Assembly (NCBI GenBank): GCA_017500625.1
Contig: JAFVYX010000192.1
Span: 1-6,951, forward strand
From: Clostridia bacterium
Lineage (GTDB): Bacteria > Bacillota_A > Clostridia > Oscillospirales > CAG-272
Length of the DNA stretch: 6,951 nt
Direction: 5' to 3'
A program made the position numbers and the translations under genes. This document shows, piece after piece, positions 1-5,950 of this stretch (position 1 is its first letter; each line of letters begins with the position of its first letter). Under the pieces are notes generated by a model, which ran no database searches, was not told where the DNA came from, and saw only the letters and a list, made by a program, of their open reading frames with translations.

Positions 1-275
1 ACAAGAAGAACCGCGACCTTCTCTACGGGGAGCTGTCCCGTGCGGGCTACGAGTGCGTAAGGCCCGACGGCGCCTTTTACCTTTTTGTCAAGGCCCCGAC
101 GGGAGACGCCTACGAATTCTACGAGAGAGCCAAGGCGCGCGAGCTTCTCTTCGTGCCATGCGATGACTTTGGCGTGACGGGCTACGTCCGCATTGCCTAC
201 TGCGTGGACTACGAGCGCATCGAGCGTGCCCTTCCCGCCTTCCGCGCGTTGGCCAAGGAGTACGGCCTTTCCTGA
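1..275 (+). CDS. PLP-dependent aminotransferase, class I/II (C-terminal fragment)
   Basis: The first 90 codons read in one frame to TGA at 273-275; the 5' part lies outside the window. The fragment matches the small C-terminal domain of fold-type I aminotransferases. It has a 'RPDGAFYLFV' strand (fragment residues 20-29) and a 'GYVRIAYC' segment whose Arg (residue 63) is in the position that binds the substrate alpha-carboxylate in this family. A closing helix follows (ERIERALPAFRAL). The PLP lysine would lie upstream and cannot be seen, so the substrate (aspartate, aromatic amino acid or other) cannot be assigned. Only 45 bases separate it from the GH20 gene on the same strand and no clear terminator lies between, so the two may be co-transcribed. 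I am confident of the superfamily, not of the substrate. Confidence 0.88.
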   Translation, partial: KKNRDLLYGELSRAGYECVRPDGAFYLFVKAPTGDAYEFYERAKARELLFVPCDDFGVTGYVRIAYCVDYERIERALPAFRALAKEYGLS

Positions 276-320
276 TTTTGCAAGGTTTTGTTTGCATCAT
301 GATGAAAGAGAGGGGTCCCT

Positions 321-1964
321 ATGCTTTTTTCTGTAAGATCCTACCTGAATGACGATACCATCTATCACGCGCACACGGGTCCTGTGACGATGGCCTCCGA
401 CAGCGGTCGTCTTTCCGATGCCGCGGTGGCGCTTTCCGCCTTTTTGCCTCCCGTGGCGATCCTGCCGACCGAGGGCGAGGCCACGCTCACGGCAAGGACC
501 GACGCCGCTCTGGCCGACGAGGCCTTCACCCTCACCGTGCGCGACGGGCGCGCCGTCATTACCCACGCGACCTACCGCGGTCTTGTGGGAGCACTGGCCG
601 CCCTCTCGCTTCTTGTGCGGTACAAGGACGGGCAGCTGCTTCTCCCCGACGTGGCCCTCACCGAGACACCTGCCGCCCGTCACCGCGGCGTGATGCTGGA
701 CGTGGCCCGCGGCGTGATGCCCATGGCGCGTATGATCGAGGACGTCGTTCTGGCGGCCAAGGCGGGCATGAACGTCCTCCACCTCCACCTCTCCGACTCG
801 CGCGGGACGGCGCTGGAGCTGACCTCCCTGCCCACCGAATACCGCCTGAAGGATCCCTATACGCGCGAGGAGATCGCGGCGCTCCTCTCGCTCTGCCGCG
901 CCCTCGGGCTTGAGGTCATTCCCGAATTCGATATGCCCGCCCACTCGCGCCTTCTTTTGAATCTTTTCCCGCAGCTGTCCTGTGACGTTGATGCCGAGTA
1001 CACCTCCTTCTGGACGGTGTGTGGCGGCAACGAGGAGGCCTACGCGCTCTACGAGAGGATCATCGCCGAGATCGCGGACTGGTTCCCCGAGGCGAAATAC
1101 CTCCACATCGGCGGTGACGAGATCGAATTCCGTGACATTGCCGACAAGGAAGCTCTTCCCCGCTTCTGCCATTGGCAGGAATGCCGCCGCTGCCGCGCGC
1201 TCCGTGAGCGTGAGGGGCTTGGCGACCGTCAGGACCAGTGGTATTACTTCATCAACCGCATCAACGCGATCGTGAAAAAGCACGGCAAGCGCACCGTCAT
1301 CTGGAGCGACCAGATCGACTGCCAACGTCCCAAGGGCATCGACGGTGACGTCCTTCTGCACTTCTGGCGCATTGCGTGGCCGGGCCGTGGGCCGTACGAG
1401 GGCTGCACGATGCAGAAGCAGCTGGATATGGGGTATGAGCTGATCAACTCCTATTTCCCGCGCACCTACATTGACCTCGAATCCTACGTTTCCTCCGCAA
1501 ATCTTGCCACCTGGCGCTGGGACGAGGATCCCGAATGTCGCGAGGATACCAAGGGGCAGATCCTTGGCAGTGAGCTGGCGGCGTGGGAGTACGGCAACGT
1601 GGCCGAGTATCCGCATTACGCCTATTCCCTGCCCTCGGGCATCTTCCTTATGGGAGAAAAGCTCTGGTCGGGCGAAAAGCGCCCCTACACCGAGGCCGAC
1701 GAGACCGACCTGACGCGCGCCGTGCTTGGCGCCGCCTGCCCCGAGGGACTGAACGTCTTCCGCGGTATCGGCGACATTCTTCCGCCGAGAAGAAACACCC
1801 TCGCCTACCCCCACAAGGTGACGCTGACCGACGACGAGCTGCGCGCCATGGCAAAGACCCTGGAGACGGTCGACCTCCTTGACGGCGGCGCCGCCGACCG
1901 CGCCCTCGTCTACCGCGACTGCATCAACTACGTGCTGGCGGCCCGCGCCGAGGCACAGGCATAA
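321..1964 (+). CDS. Beta-N-acetylhexosaminidase, glycoside hydrolase family 20
   Basis: This 547-residue enzyme is predicted to remove terminal beta-linked GlcNAc or GalNAc from glycans. Residues about 1-115 look like the alpha/beta GH20b domain that precedes the catalytic barrel. The barrel starts at 'RHRGVMLDVARG' and has the strand motif NVLHLHLSDSRG (151-162), EFDMPAH (202-208) and the family signature HIGGDE (262-267). Asp266 and Glu267 are the polarising Asp and acid/base Glu of the substrate-assisted mechanism. A later LGSELAAWEYG segment (Trp422, Glu423) fits the barrel's last strands. A C-x4-C-x2-C cluster (Cys283, 288, 291) follows the catalytic pair. There is no signal peptide, membrane helix or binding module, so it probably acts in the cytoplasm on imported oligosaccharides. 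The ATG start is supported by AGAGAGGGG at 307-315. The exact substrate is unknown. Confidence 0.93.
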   Translation: MLFSVRSYLNDDTIYHAHTGPVTMASDSGRLSDAAVALSAFLPPVAILPTEGEATLTARTDAALADEAFTLTVRDGRAVITHATYRGLVGALAALSLLVRYKDGQLLLPDVALTETPAARHRGVMLDVARGVMPMARMIEDVVLAAKAGMNVLHLHLSDSRGTALELTSLPTEYRLKDPYTREEIAALLSLCRALGLEVIPEFDMPAHSRLLLNLFPQLSCDVDAEYTSFWTVCGGNEEAYALYERIIAEIADWFPEAKYLHIGGDEIEFRDIADKEALPRFCHWQECRRCRALREREGLGDRQDQWYYFINRINAIVKKHGKRTVIWSDQIDCQRPKGIDGDVLLHFWRIAWPGRGPYEGCTMQKQLDMGYELINSYFPRTYIDLESYVSSANLATWRWDEDPECREDTKGQILGSELAAWEYGNVAEYPHYAYSLPSGIFLMGEKLWSGEKRPYTEADETDLTRAVLGAACPEGLNVFRGIGDILPPRRNTLAYPHKVTLTDDELRAMAKTLETVDLLDGGAADRALVYRDCINYVLAARAEAQA

Positions 1965-1967
1965 CAT

Positions 1968-1995
1968 AAAAAAGCGCCCCGTAGGGCGCTTTTTT
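1968..1995. terminator. Bidirectional intrinsic terminator between convergent genes
   Basis: A perfect 12-bp stem, aaaaaagcgccc (1968-1979) pairing with gggcgctttttt (1984-1995), closes a four-base loop cgta. It begins 3 bases after the GH20 stop and has a run of six T on the plus strand and six A on the left arm, so it can work in both directions. The stop codon of the convergent DUF4830 gene (1994-1996) lies inside the right arm. Confidence 0.92.
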
Positions 1996-2479
1996 ATTGC
2001 GGCTTTTCAAGGCCGTGGACAAAGCCGTAGGGATCGGCCGAGGTGATATCGGCGGCGACCACCTTGTTCTTGTACAAAATGAGGTTGGCGTAGACCTTGC
2101 CCTCGTAGCCCGCGTAGTTGGTGATCTCATAGGTATAGCGCGTGACCTTTTTGTTCTTGTAGCGCGCAAGGTCGAGCCCCTGCGCCTTCTGGATCTCGTT
2201 GTAGCCCGCCAGCACGCGGTCGAACTCCGAGGGCATCGTGAAGCTGACCTCGCCCACGGGCACCTCACCGGCGACCTCCCAGCCGAAGGCCGAAAGAAAG
2301 GCGACGCGGTCGGCATCGGTGCGGATCCCCGAATAGGTCACGGCCTCGGTGTATTCCTCGGCGCCCACGGTGATGCCGCCCGGCTCCACGAGGACGAGAA
2401 TGGTGAGAAAGAGGGCGATCGAAAGGAGCACCGCACCAAAGAATTTGAGCGTTCCCGCCTTTACCGAGCATACGAACAT
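1994..2479 (-). CDS. DUF4830-type membrane-anchored protein
   Basis: The 161-residue product has a short N-terminus, one hydrophobic helix (about residues 13-31, FFGAVLLSIALFLTILVLV) and a C-terminal domain that I recognise as DUF4830. Typical elements are 'FLSAFGWEV', 'MPSEFDRVLAGYNEIQKAQGLDL', 'KKVTRYTYEITNY', 'VYANLILYKNKVVAADI' and a closing 'GFVHGLE'. The function of this family is not known. The arrangement suggests a membrane anchor with an extracytoplasmic soluble domain, because the positive N-terminus (Lys7, Lys12) precedes the helix. I prefer ATG at 2479, which has AGGTG six bases upstream; a GTG at 2488 in frame would add three residues. The gene stands alone on its strand, converging on the GH20 gene and ending inside the shared terminator. 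Family assignment is from memory of conserved phrases. Confidence 0.85.
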   Translation of the reverse strand: MFVCSVKAGTLKFFGAVLLSIALFLTILVLVEPGGITVGAEEYTEAVTYSGIRTDADRVAFLSAFGWEVAGEVPVGEVSFTMPSEFDRVLAGYNEIQKAQGLDLARYKNKKVTRYTYEITNYAGYEGKVYANLILYKNKVVAADITSADPYGFVHGLEKPQ

Positions 2480-2485
2480 AAAAAG

Positions 2486-2490
2486 CACCT
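2486..2490 (-). promoter_or_regulatory. Ribosome binding site deciding the DUF4830 start
   Basis: AGGTG on the minus strand lies six bases before ATG 2479. It includes the alternative GTG start (2486-2488). Because a plausible -10 element at 2504-2509 would put the transcript start near 2497, the GTG would have a leader of only about nine bases, which favours the ATG. Confidence 0.45.
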
Positions 2491-2503
2491 GCGCTTTCTC
2501 TTG

Positions 2504-2509
2504 ATTTTA
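2504..2509 (-). promoter_or_regulatory. Possible -10 element for the DUF4830 gene
   Basis: TAAAAT on the minus strand matches the sigma-A -10 consensus at five of six positions and is placed about 25 bases before the start codon. I see no convincing -35 box at 16-18 bases upstream, so this is a weak call. Confidence 0.25.
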
Positions 2510-2574
2510 CTACACTCTATGCCGGGGCTTTGGGGAATATGCGGAGCGGCGGTAGCATTTTTTCGGCTTCCTCA

Positions 2575-2580
2575 TACTAT
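2575..2580 (+). promoter_or_regulatory. Possible -10 element for the small Cys-rich peptide gene
   Basis: TACTAT matches TATAAT at four of six positions and lies 54 bases before the ATG at 2635, just upstream of a leader hairpin. No good -35 box is visible at the usual spacing. The existence of a dedicated promoter in this region is inferred mainly because the gene to the left is divergent and the unit has its own terminator. Confidence 0.22.
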
Positions 2581-2583
2581 GTT

Positions 2584-2606
2584 AGCGTGGGGGCATGCCC
2601 CAAGCT
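2584..2606 (+). promoter_or_regulatory. Leader hairpin upstream of the small Cys-rich peptide
   Basis: The segment can fold as AGC-x-TGGGG (2584-2592) against CCCCA-x-GCT (2598-2606) with one internal mismatch and a five-base loop. It also contains a perfect 12-base palindrome GGGGCATGCCCC (2590-2601). It ends 15 bases before the GGAGG ribosome binding site. It could stabilise the mRNA end or be a protein-binding palindrome; no known riboswitch is recognised. Confidence 0.4.
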
Positions 2607-2621
2607 CCCCAGAATTCTTAC

Positions 2622-2626
2622 GGAGG
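2622..2626 (+). promoter_or_regulatory. Strong ribosome binding site for the 30-residue peptide
   Basis: GGAGG at 2622-2626, eight bases before ATG 2635, is a near-perfect Shine-Dalgarno sequence. It is the main argument that this very short reading frame is translated and that it starts at 2635 and not at an upstream in-frame codon. Confidence 0.8.
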
Positions 2627-2634
2627 ACTTTCTG

Positions 2635-2727
2635 ATGAACAACTGCCTTTGCCACCTCTTTGACGATAACTGCACCTGGATCATCATCATCGCGCTCCTG
2701 ATCCTCTTCTGCTCCTGCTGCCACTAA
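2635..2727 (+). CDS. Small Cys/His-rich hydrophobic peptide, 30 residues
   Basis: The product starts MNNCLCHLFDDNC, continues with a hydrophobic run TWIIIIALLILF (residues 14-25) and ends CSCCH. It has six Cys (4, 6, 13, 26, 28, 29) and two His (7, 30) in 30 residues, placed on both sides of a single short membrane-helix-like segment. The frame has a strong RBS, a leader hairpin and a terminator 11 bases after the stop, so it looks like an autonomous small transcription unit. Tiny Cys-rich hydrophobic proteins of unknown role are known in clostridia, but I cannot assign this one to a named family. Metal binding, a membrane or spore-associated role, or a regulatory peptide are all possible. 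Translation is well supported; function is unknown. Confidence 0.75.
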   Translation: MNNCLCHLFDDNCTWIIIIALLILFCSCCH

Positions 2728-2735
2728 ACCTTCTT

Positions 2736-2778
2736 AAAAAACCAAAAAGAGCATCCTTTCGGATGCTCTTTTTGGTTT
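2736..2778. terminator. Bidirectional intrinsic terminator after the small peptide and nagB
   Basis: A perfect 18-bp stem, aaaccaaaaagagcatcc (2739-2756) with ggatgctctttttggttt (2761-2778), closes a TTTC loop. The left arm extends to a run of A (2736-2741), giving a U-tract on the minus strand as well. It therefore can end both the small plus-strand unit and the minus-strand operon, whose last gene stops at 2800, 21 bases away. Confidence 0.93.
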
Positions 2779-2799
2779 GAGCCGTGCCTGCTTTTCTTC

Positions 2800-3510
2800 T
2801 TACTCCTCCGAATACACAACGGTAACGTCCGGATGAAGCTGAAGGATCGAGGCCGGCACCAGCGGGGTGATGGGGCCCTGGAGAGCGCGGCGGAGAATAT
2901 CCTCCTTGTTTTTGCCGTTCACGACCATGAGGATCTTCCTCGCCCCCATGATGGCGCCCATACCCATAGTCAGCGCCGTGCGCGGAACGTCGCTCGGAGA
3001 GGCAAAGAAGCGGGAGTTGGCCTCGATGGTGGACTCATCCAGCGTGACCTCGTGCGTTTCTCTTGTGAAGCAATCGTCCGGCTCGTTGAAGCCGATGTGG
3101 CCGTCAATACCAATGCCAAGGAGCTGCAGATCGACCCCACCGAGCTGCTCAATGCGGGCGTCGTATGCTCGGCACTCGGCCGCAAGATCCTCGGCACAGC
3201 CGTTGGGAACGAAGGTGCATTCGGGGCGGACGTTGATCCTTTCAAAGAGGTTGCGGTTCATAAAGTAGCGATAGCTCTGGGGATGATCGCCGCCAAGCCC
3301 CACGTACTCATCCAGGTTGACGGTCGTCACCGCCGAAAAATCCAGCTCGCCGCGGTTGCATTTTTCTGCAAGCTCCGCATAGGTACCGATGGGAGTAGAG
3401 CCCGTAGCCAGACCGATCACACTGTCGGGCTTTCCGAGGATCTGCGCGGCGATCACATCCGCAGCAATGGTGCTGAGCTCCTTGTAGTTTTTCGCTTTGA
3501 TAATTTTCAT
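2800..3510 (-). CDS. nagB: Glucosamine-6-phosphate deaminase
   Basis: This 236-residue protein interconverts glucosamine-6-phosphate with fructose-6-phosphate and ammonia. It has the phosphate-binding loop GLATGSTPIGTY (33-44), the catalytic loop NLDEYVGL with general base Asp67, and GIGIDGHIGFNEP with Asp136, His138 and Glu143. These match Asp72, Asp141, His143 and Glu148 of the E. coli enzyme with a constant offset of five. The length is that of the short Firmicutes NagB type, which lacks part of the E. coli allosteric tail. The start is fixed by ATG 3510, which overlaps the preceding gene's TGA (ATGA), and by AAAAGGAG at 3519-3526 eight bases upstream. An upstream in-frame extension would run through that gene and is rejected. 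It is the last gene of the glmM operon. No NagA is present in the window. Confidence 0.96.
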   Translation of the reverse strand: MKIIKAKNYKELSTIAADVIAAQILGKPDSVIGLATGSTPIGTYAELAEKCNRGELDFSAVTTVNLDEYVGLGGDHPQSYRYFMNRNLFERINVRPECTFVPNGCAEDLAAECRAYDARIEQLGGVDLQLLGIGIDGHIGFNEPDDCFTRETHEVTLDESTIEANSRFFASPSDVPRTALTMGMGAIMGARKILMVVNGKNKEDILRRALQGPITPLVPASILQLHPDVTVVYSEE

Positions 3511-4184
3511 GGTTCTTGCTCCTTTTCTCTTTTTATTACAATATGGTCCATTGCCTTGACTATGGAAGAAGAAGGAATGACCCCGCGCACCGAGGTCAAC
3601 GGATACACCGATGTGTTTTTGCCGATGACGGTACCCGGATTCAGAACACAACCGCAGCCAACATCGGCGCCGTCCCCAAGGATCGCACCCAGCTTCCTGC
3701 GGCCGGTCTCATAGTCTTTGTCACCGTGTATCACGACCGCCCGGCCATCCGATTTGAGATTGGAGCATATCGCCCCCGCGCCCATATGCGCGCCGTTGCC
3801 AAGGACCGAGTCCCCTACGTAATTGTAATGCGGCACCTGCACACCGTCCAGGAGCACACAGTTTTTTAACTCGCTTGAATTCCCGATGACACACCGCTCA
3901 CCCGTGATCACGTTGCCGCGCAAAAAGGCGCCCGGACGTATTTCCGTATGGCTCCCTATGACAGCGGGCGGCAGGATCGTGGCGGTCTCACTGATGCTGA
4001 CATCCTCACCGACAAGCACCCCCTCACGCCATAGACGGAAGCCCGCGGGCGGACTTTCCAAAAGCCGCTGAATACAGCCGCCGATCCCCGAAAGCACCTC
4101 CCAAGGATACCGCGCACCCAAGAAAAGCGCGCGAAGGTAGGTGGGGGTACGGTCAAACAGTGCCGCAGTTTCAACGCTATTCAA
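3507..4184 (-). CDS. Left-handed beta-helix protein, GlmU acetyltransferase-like
   Basis: The 225-residue product has a short helical N-terminus (1-60) and then hexapeptide repeats (about 62-205) that form a left-handed beta-helix. The middle resembles the acetyltransferase half of GlmU: EIRPGAFLRG, SSELKN (Lys107), VPHYNYVGD (His119, Tyr122) and HMGAGAICSN (Asn142). His119, Tyr122 and Asn142 align with E. coli GlmU His363, Tyr366 and Asn386. His133 stands where E. coli has Asn377. The uridylyltransferase domain is absent. It probably acetylates glucosamine-1-phosphate or a related sugar phosphate, but such proteins are often loosely called 'UDP-GlcNAc pyrophosphorylase'. The start is TTG 4184, the only plausible one, overlapping the glmM stop by 8 bases and backed by a strong RBS. 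Its stop overlaps nagB. Confidence 0.87.
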   Translation of the reverse strand: MNSVETAALFDRTPTYLRALFLGARYPWEVLSGIGGCIQRLLESPPAGFRLWREGVLVGEDVSISETATILPPAVIGSHTEIRPGAFLRGNVITGERCVIGNSSELKNCVLLDGVQVPHYNYVGDSVLGNGAHMGAGAICSNLKSDGRAVVIHGDKDYETGRRKLGAILGDGADVGCGCVLNPGTVIGKNTSVYPLTSVRGVIPSSSIVKAMDHIVIKREKEQEP

Positions 4185-5796
4185 AAGAATACCCCTCCCT
4201 TACGATCGCCTCGGCGATCCTATCGGCATATTCCACGCACCGCCCCTCGTCCTCGCACTCGACCATCACGCGGATCACGGGCTCGGTGCCGCTGGGGCGC
4301 AAAAGCACCCGTCCCCGGCCATCAATGCACCGCTCGACCGCACAAAGCTCCTCAAGCACGGCAGGGTGCCTGACAGCGCCCTCCTTATCCGTGACACGGA
4401 CGTTGCGGATATACTGTGGGTAGAGCTTGACCGGCTCGGCCAGCTGGGAGAGCGTGCTCTTGGTATCCAGGACCTCCTCGGTCAGCATGATGGCCGTGAG
4501 GAGCCCGTCTCCTGTGGTGGCATATTTCTTCATAATGATATGGCCGGACTGCTCACCGCCAAGCGAATACCCCTTGTTCTGCATGCATTCGTAGACAAAG
4601 CGGTCTCCCACCGGGGTCTGCACGCACTTCATTCCCGCCCGCTCCAGACTGGCGAAAAAGCCGCTGTTGGACATCACGGTGGCCACGACCGTATTCTTGT
4701 TGAGCATCCCGCGGGCGCTCATTCTTTTGGCAAGAATATAAAGGATGCCGTCTCCGTCCACCACGTTGCCCTTCTCATCCACTGCCAGGCAGCGGTCGGC
4801 ATCACCGTCAAAGGCAAAGCCAAGGTCAAGGTGCTTATCCTGTACCAAACGGCGGAGCCCCTCGATATGGGTGGAGCCGCAGTCCTTATTCACGTTCAGC
4901 CCGTCGGGCTCGGCCCCGATGACCTCGATCTGCGCGCCAAGGGCGCTGAATACCGCGCCGGCGATCATCCAGGACGAGCCGTTGGCACAGTCAAGCCCTA
5001 TTCTCAGCTTCTTGTAGGAGTGCGCCGCGAGGGAAATGAGATACGCCACGTAGCGGTTGCGGCCCGAGGCATAATCCACGATGCGGCCGATCCTCTCCCC
5101 CTGGGCCAGCGGCAGGTCCTCTCCCTCAACGCCGAGCGCCCTCAGGTCCCCGTCAAGGTATGCCTCCACCAGCGCGGTGGTCTCATCGTCCAGCTTTTCT
5201 CCGTAGCCGCCCATCAGCTTGATCCCGTTATCACGGAAGGGATTATGCGAGGCCGTGATCATGATCCCGCAGTCAAACTCGTCCTGCCGCGTCACGTAGG
5301 ACACGCTCGGCGTTGTGGTCACGTGGAGCATATACGCATCGGCTCCCGAGGCCGTGATGCCCGCCACCACGGAATACTCGAACATATAGCTCGAACGGCG
5401 CGTATCCTTGCCGATCACGATCCGGGGGCGATGCCCCGGGCGCGCTCCCGCCTGAGCGGTTTGGGCGTAATACCAGCCGAGAAATCGGCCGATCCTATAC
5501 GCATGCATTGAGGTCAGCGACACGTTGGCCTCTCCGCGGAAGCCATCGGTGCCAAAATACTTGTTCCGCTTCCTTACGGCACCCTCGTTGGGTATCCCGC
5601 AGCTTTCGCGCAAAAGCGCATCGGCGGAGACCCCAAGGGCATCGCAGAGCGGAATCAGCTTTTCGGCTTGGGGCAAGGCGCCGTCGGTCTCCCATTTGGA
5701 GATCGACTGTCGGGAGACACCAAGCTTTTCTGCCAGCTCCTCCTGCGACATATCGGCCGCCTGACGCAGCCGCGTGATCTTTTCTCCTATTGTCAT
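4177..5796 (-). CDS. glmM: XRE helix-turn-helix domain fused to phosphoglucosamine mutase
   Basis: The 539-residue product joins two parts. Residues 5-61 form an XRE/HTH_3 DNA-binding domain (MSQEELAEKLGVSRQSISKWE at 16-36). After a linker of about 16 residues comes a full GlmM from KYFGTDGFRGEANV (79-92), which converts glucosamine-6-phosphate to glucosamine-1-phosphate. All mutase motifs are intact: TASHNP with phosphoserine Ser183, metal loop DGDADR (330-335), sugar loop GEQSGH (414-419) and phosphate loop RPSGTEP (500-506). Ordinary GlmM is about 450 residues and starts at the GTDGFRG segment; here the start Met is gone and there is no ATG, GTG or TTG with an RBS in the linker, so a separate GlmM is unlikely. 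ATG 5796 has a purine-rich AAGGAAAGGAAAG upstream. First gene of the operon. Enzyme function is near certain; DNA binding is inferred. Confidence 0.94.
   Translation of the reverse strand: MTIGEKITRLRQAADMSQEELAEKLGVSRQSISKWETDGALPQAEKLIPLCDALGVSADALLRESCGIPNEGAVRKRNKYFGTDGFRGEANVSLTSMHAYRIGRFLGWYYAQTAQAGARPGHRPRIVIGKDTRRSSYMFEYSVVAGITASGADAYMLHVTTTPSVSYVTRQDEFDCGIMITASHNPFRDNGIKLMGGYGEKLDDETTALVEAYLDGDLRALGVEGEDLPLAQGERIGRIVDYASGRNRYVAYLISLAAHSYKKLRIGLDCANGSSWMIAGAVFSALGAQIEVIGAEPDGLNVNKDCGSTHIEGLRRLVQDKHLDLGFAFDGDADRCLAVDEKGNVVDGDGILYILAKRMSARGMLNKNTVVATVMSNSGFFASLERAGMKCVQTPVGDRFVYECMQNKGYSLGGEQSGHIIMKKYATTGDGLLTAIMLTEEVLDTKSTLSQLAEPVKLYPQYIRNVRVTDKEGAVRHPAVLEELCAVERCIDGRGRVLLRPSGTEPVIRVMVECEDEGRCVEYADRIAEAIVREGYSFE
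4192..4199 (-). promoter_or_regulatory. Ribosome binding site for the TTG-started beta-helix gene
   Basis: GGGAGGGG on the minus strand sits seven bases before TTG 4184, inside the last codons of glmM. No ATG or GTG with similar support occurs before the conserved repeats, so this site decides a TTG start and implies coupling to glmM translation. Confidence 0.8.
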
Positions 5797-5880
5797 AGCT
5801 TTCCTTTCCTTTTTCCTTCAAAGCTCCCCTCCATCATAAAAGGGGGCAGAACACCCGAAATGCAAGCACTCTATATATCC

Positions 5881-5889
5881 ATTATAGCA
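5881..5889 (-). promoter_or_regulatory. Extended -10 promoter of the glmM operon
   Basis: On the minus strand, TGCTATAAT (TG at 5888-5889, TATAAT at 5881-5886) is a perfect extended -10 element. At 17 bases upstream the hexamer is TGGATT, a poor -35, as is common for extended -10 promoters. Transcription would start near 5874, giving a leader of about 78 bases. A small inverted repeat CTATA/TATAG (5871-5875 and 5883-5887) overlaps the element and the start and could be an operator. Confidence 0.65.
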
Positions 5890-5950
5890 CAGCGCGAGCA
5901 GAGAATCCACCAACTTCGCCTTGCACGCTTCGCCACCAGAGGTTGCTTTT

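Noticed and set aside
276..320. A promoter between the aminotransferase and GH20 genes (TTGCAA near 278)
   Set aside because: No -10 box at a proper distance; 45 bases with an RBS fits simple co-transcription.
297..1967. A 556-codon open frame antisense to the GH20 gene
   Set aside because: It is a mirror of a GC-rich coding frame, shows no recognisable family and lies wholly over a gene with intact catalytic motifs.
3511..3651. An N-terminal extension of nagB
   Set aside because: It would read out of frame through the end of the beta-helix gene; the ATGA junction, RBS and family length fix the start at 3510.
2833..3714. A plus-strand frame antisense to nagB and the end of the beta-helix gene
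   Set aside because: It crosses two real genes on the other strand, has no family resemblance and lacks a good RBS.
4141..5511. A 456-codon plus-strand frame antisense to glmM
   Set aside because: The minus strand encodes a complete GlmM with all motifs; the plus frame has no known domain and arises from codon bias.
5495..5821. A TTG-started frame (108 codons) overlapping the HTH part, with GGAGGGG just upstream
   Set aside because: The RBS-like bases are only about four bases from the TTG, and the overlapping frame encodes a clear HTH domain while this one has no family features.
5797..5874. A riboswitch or glmS-type ribozyme in the glmM operon leader
   Set aside because: The leader of about 78 bases is too short and lacks the conserved glmS core; only a weak CCCCT/AGGGG stem (5826-5845) is seen.
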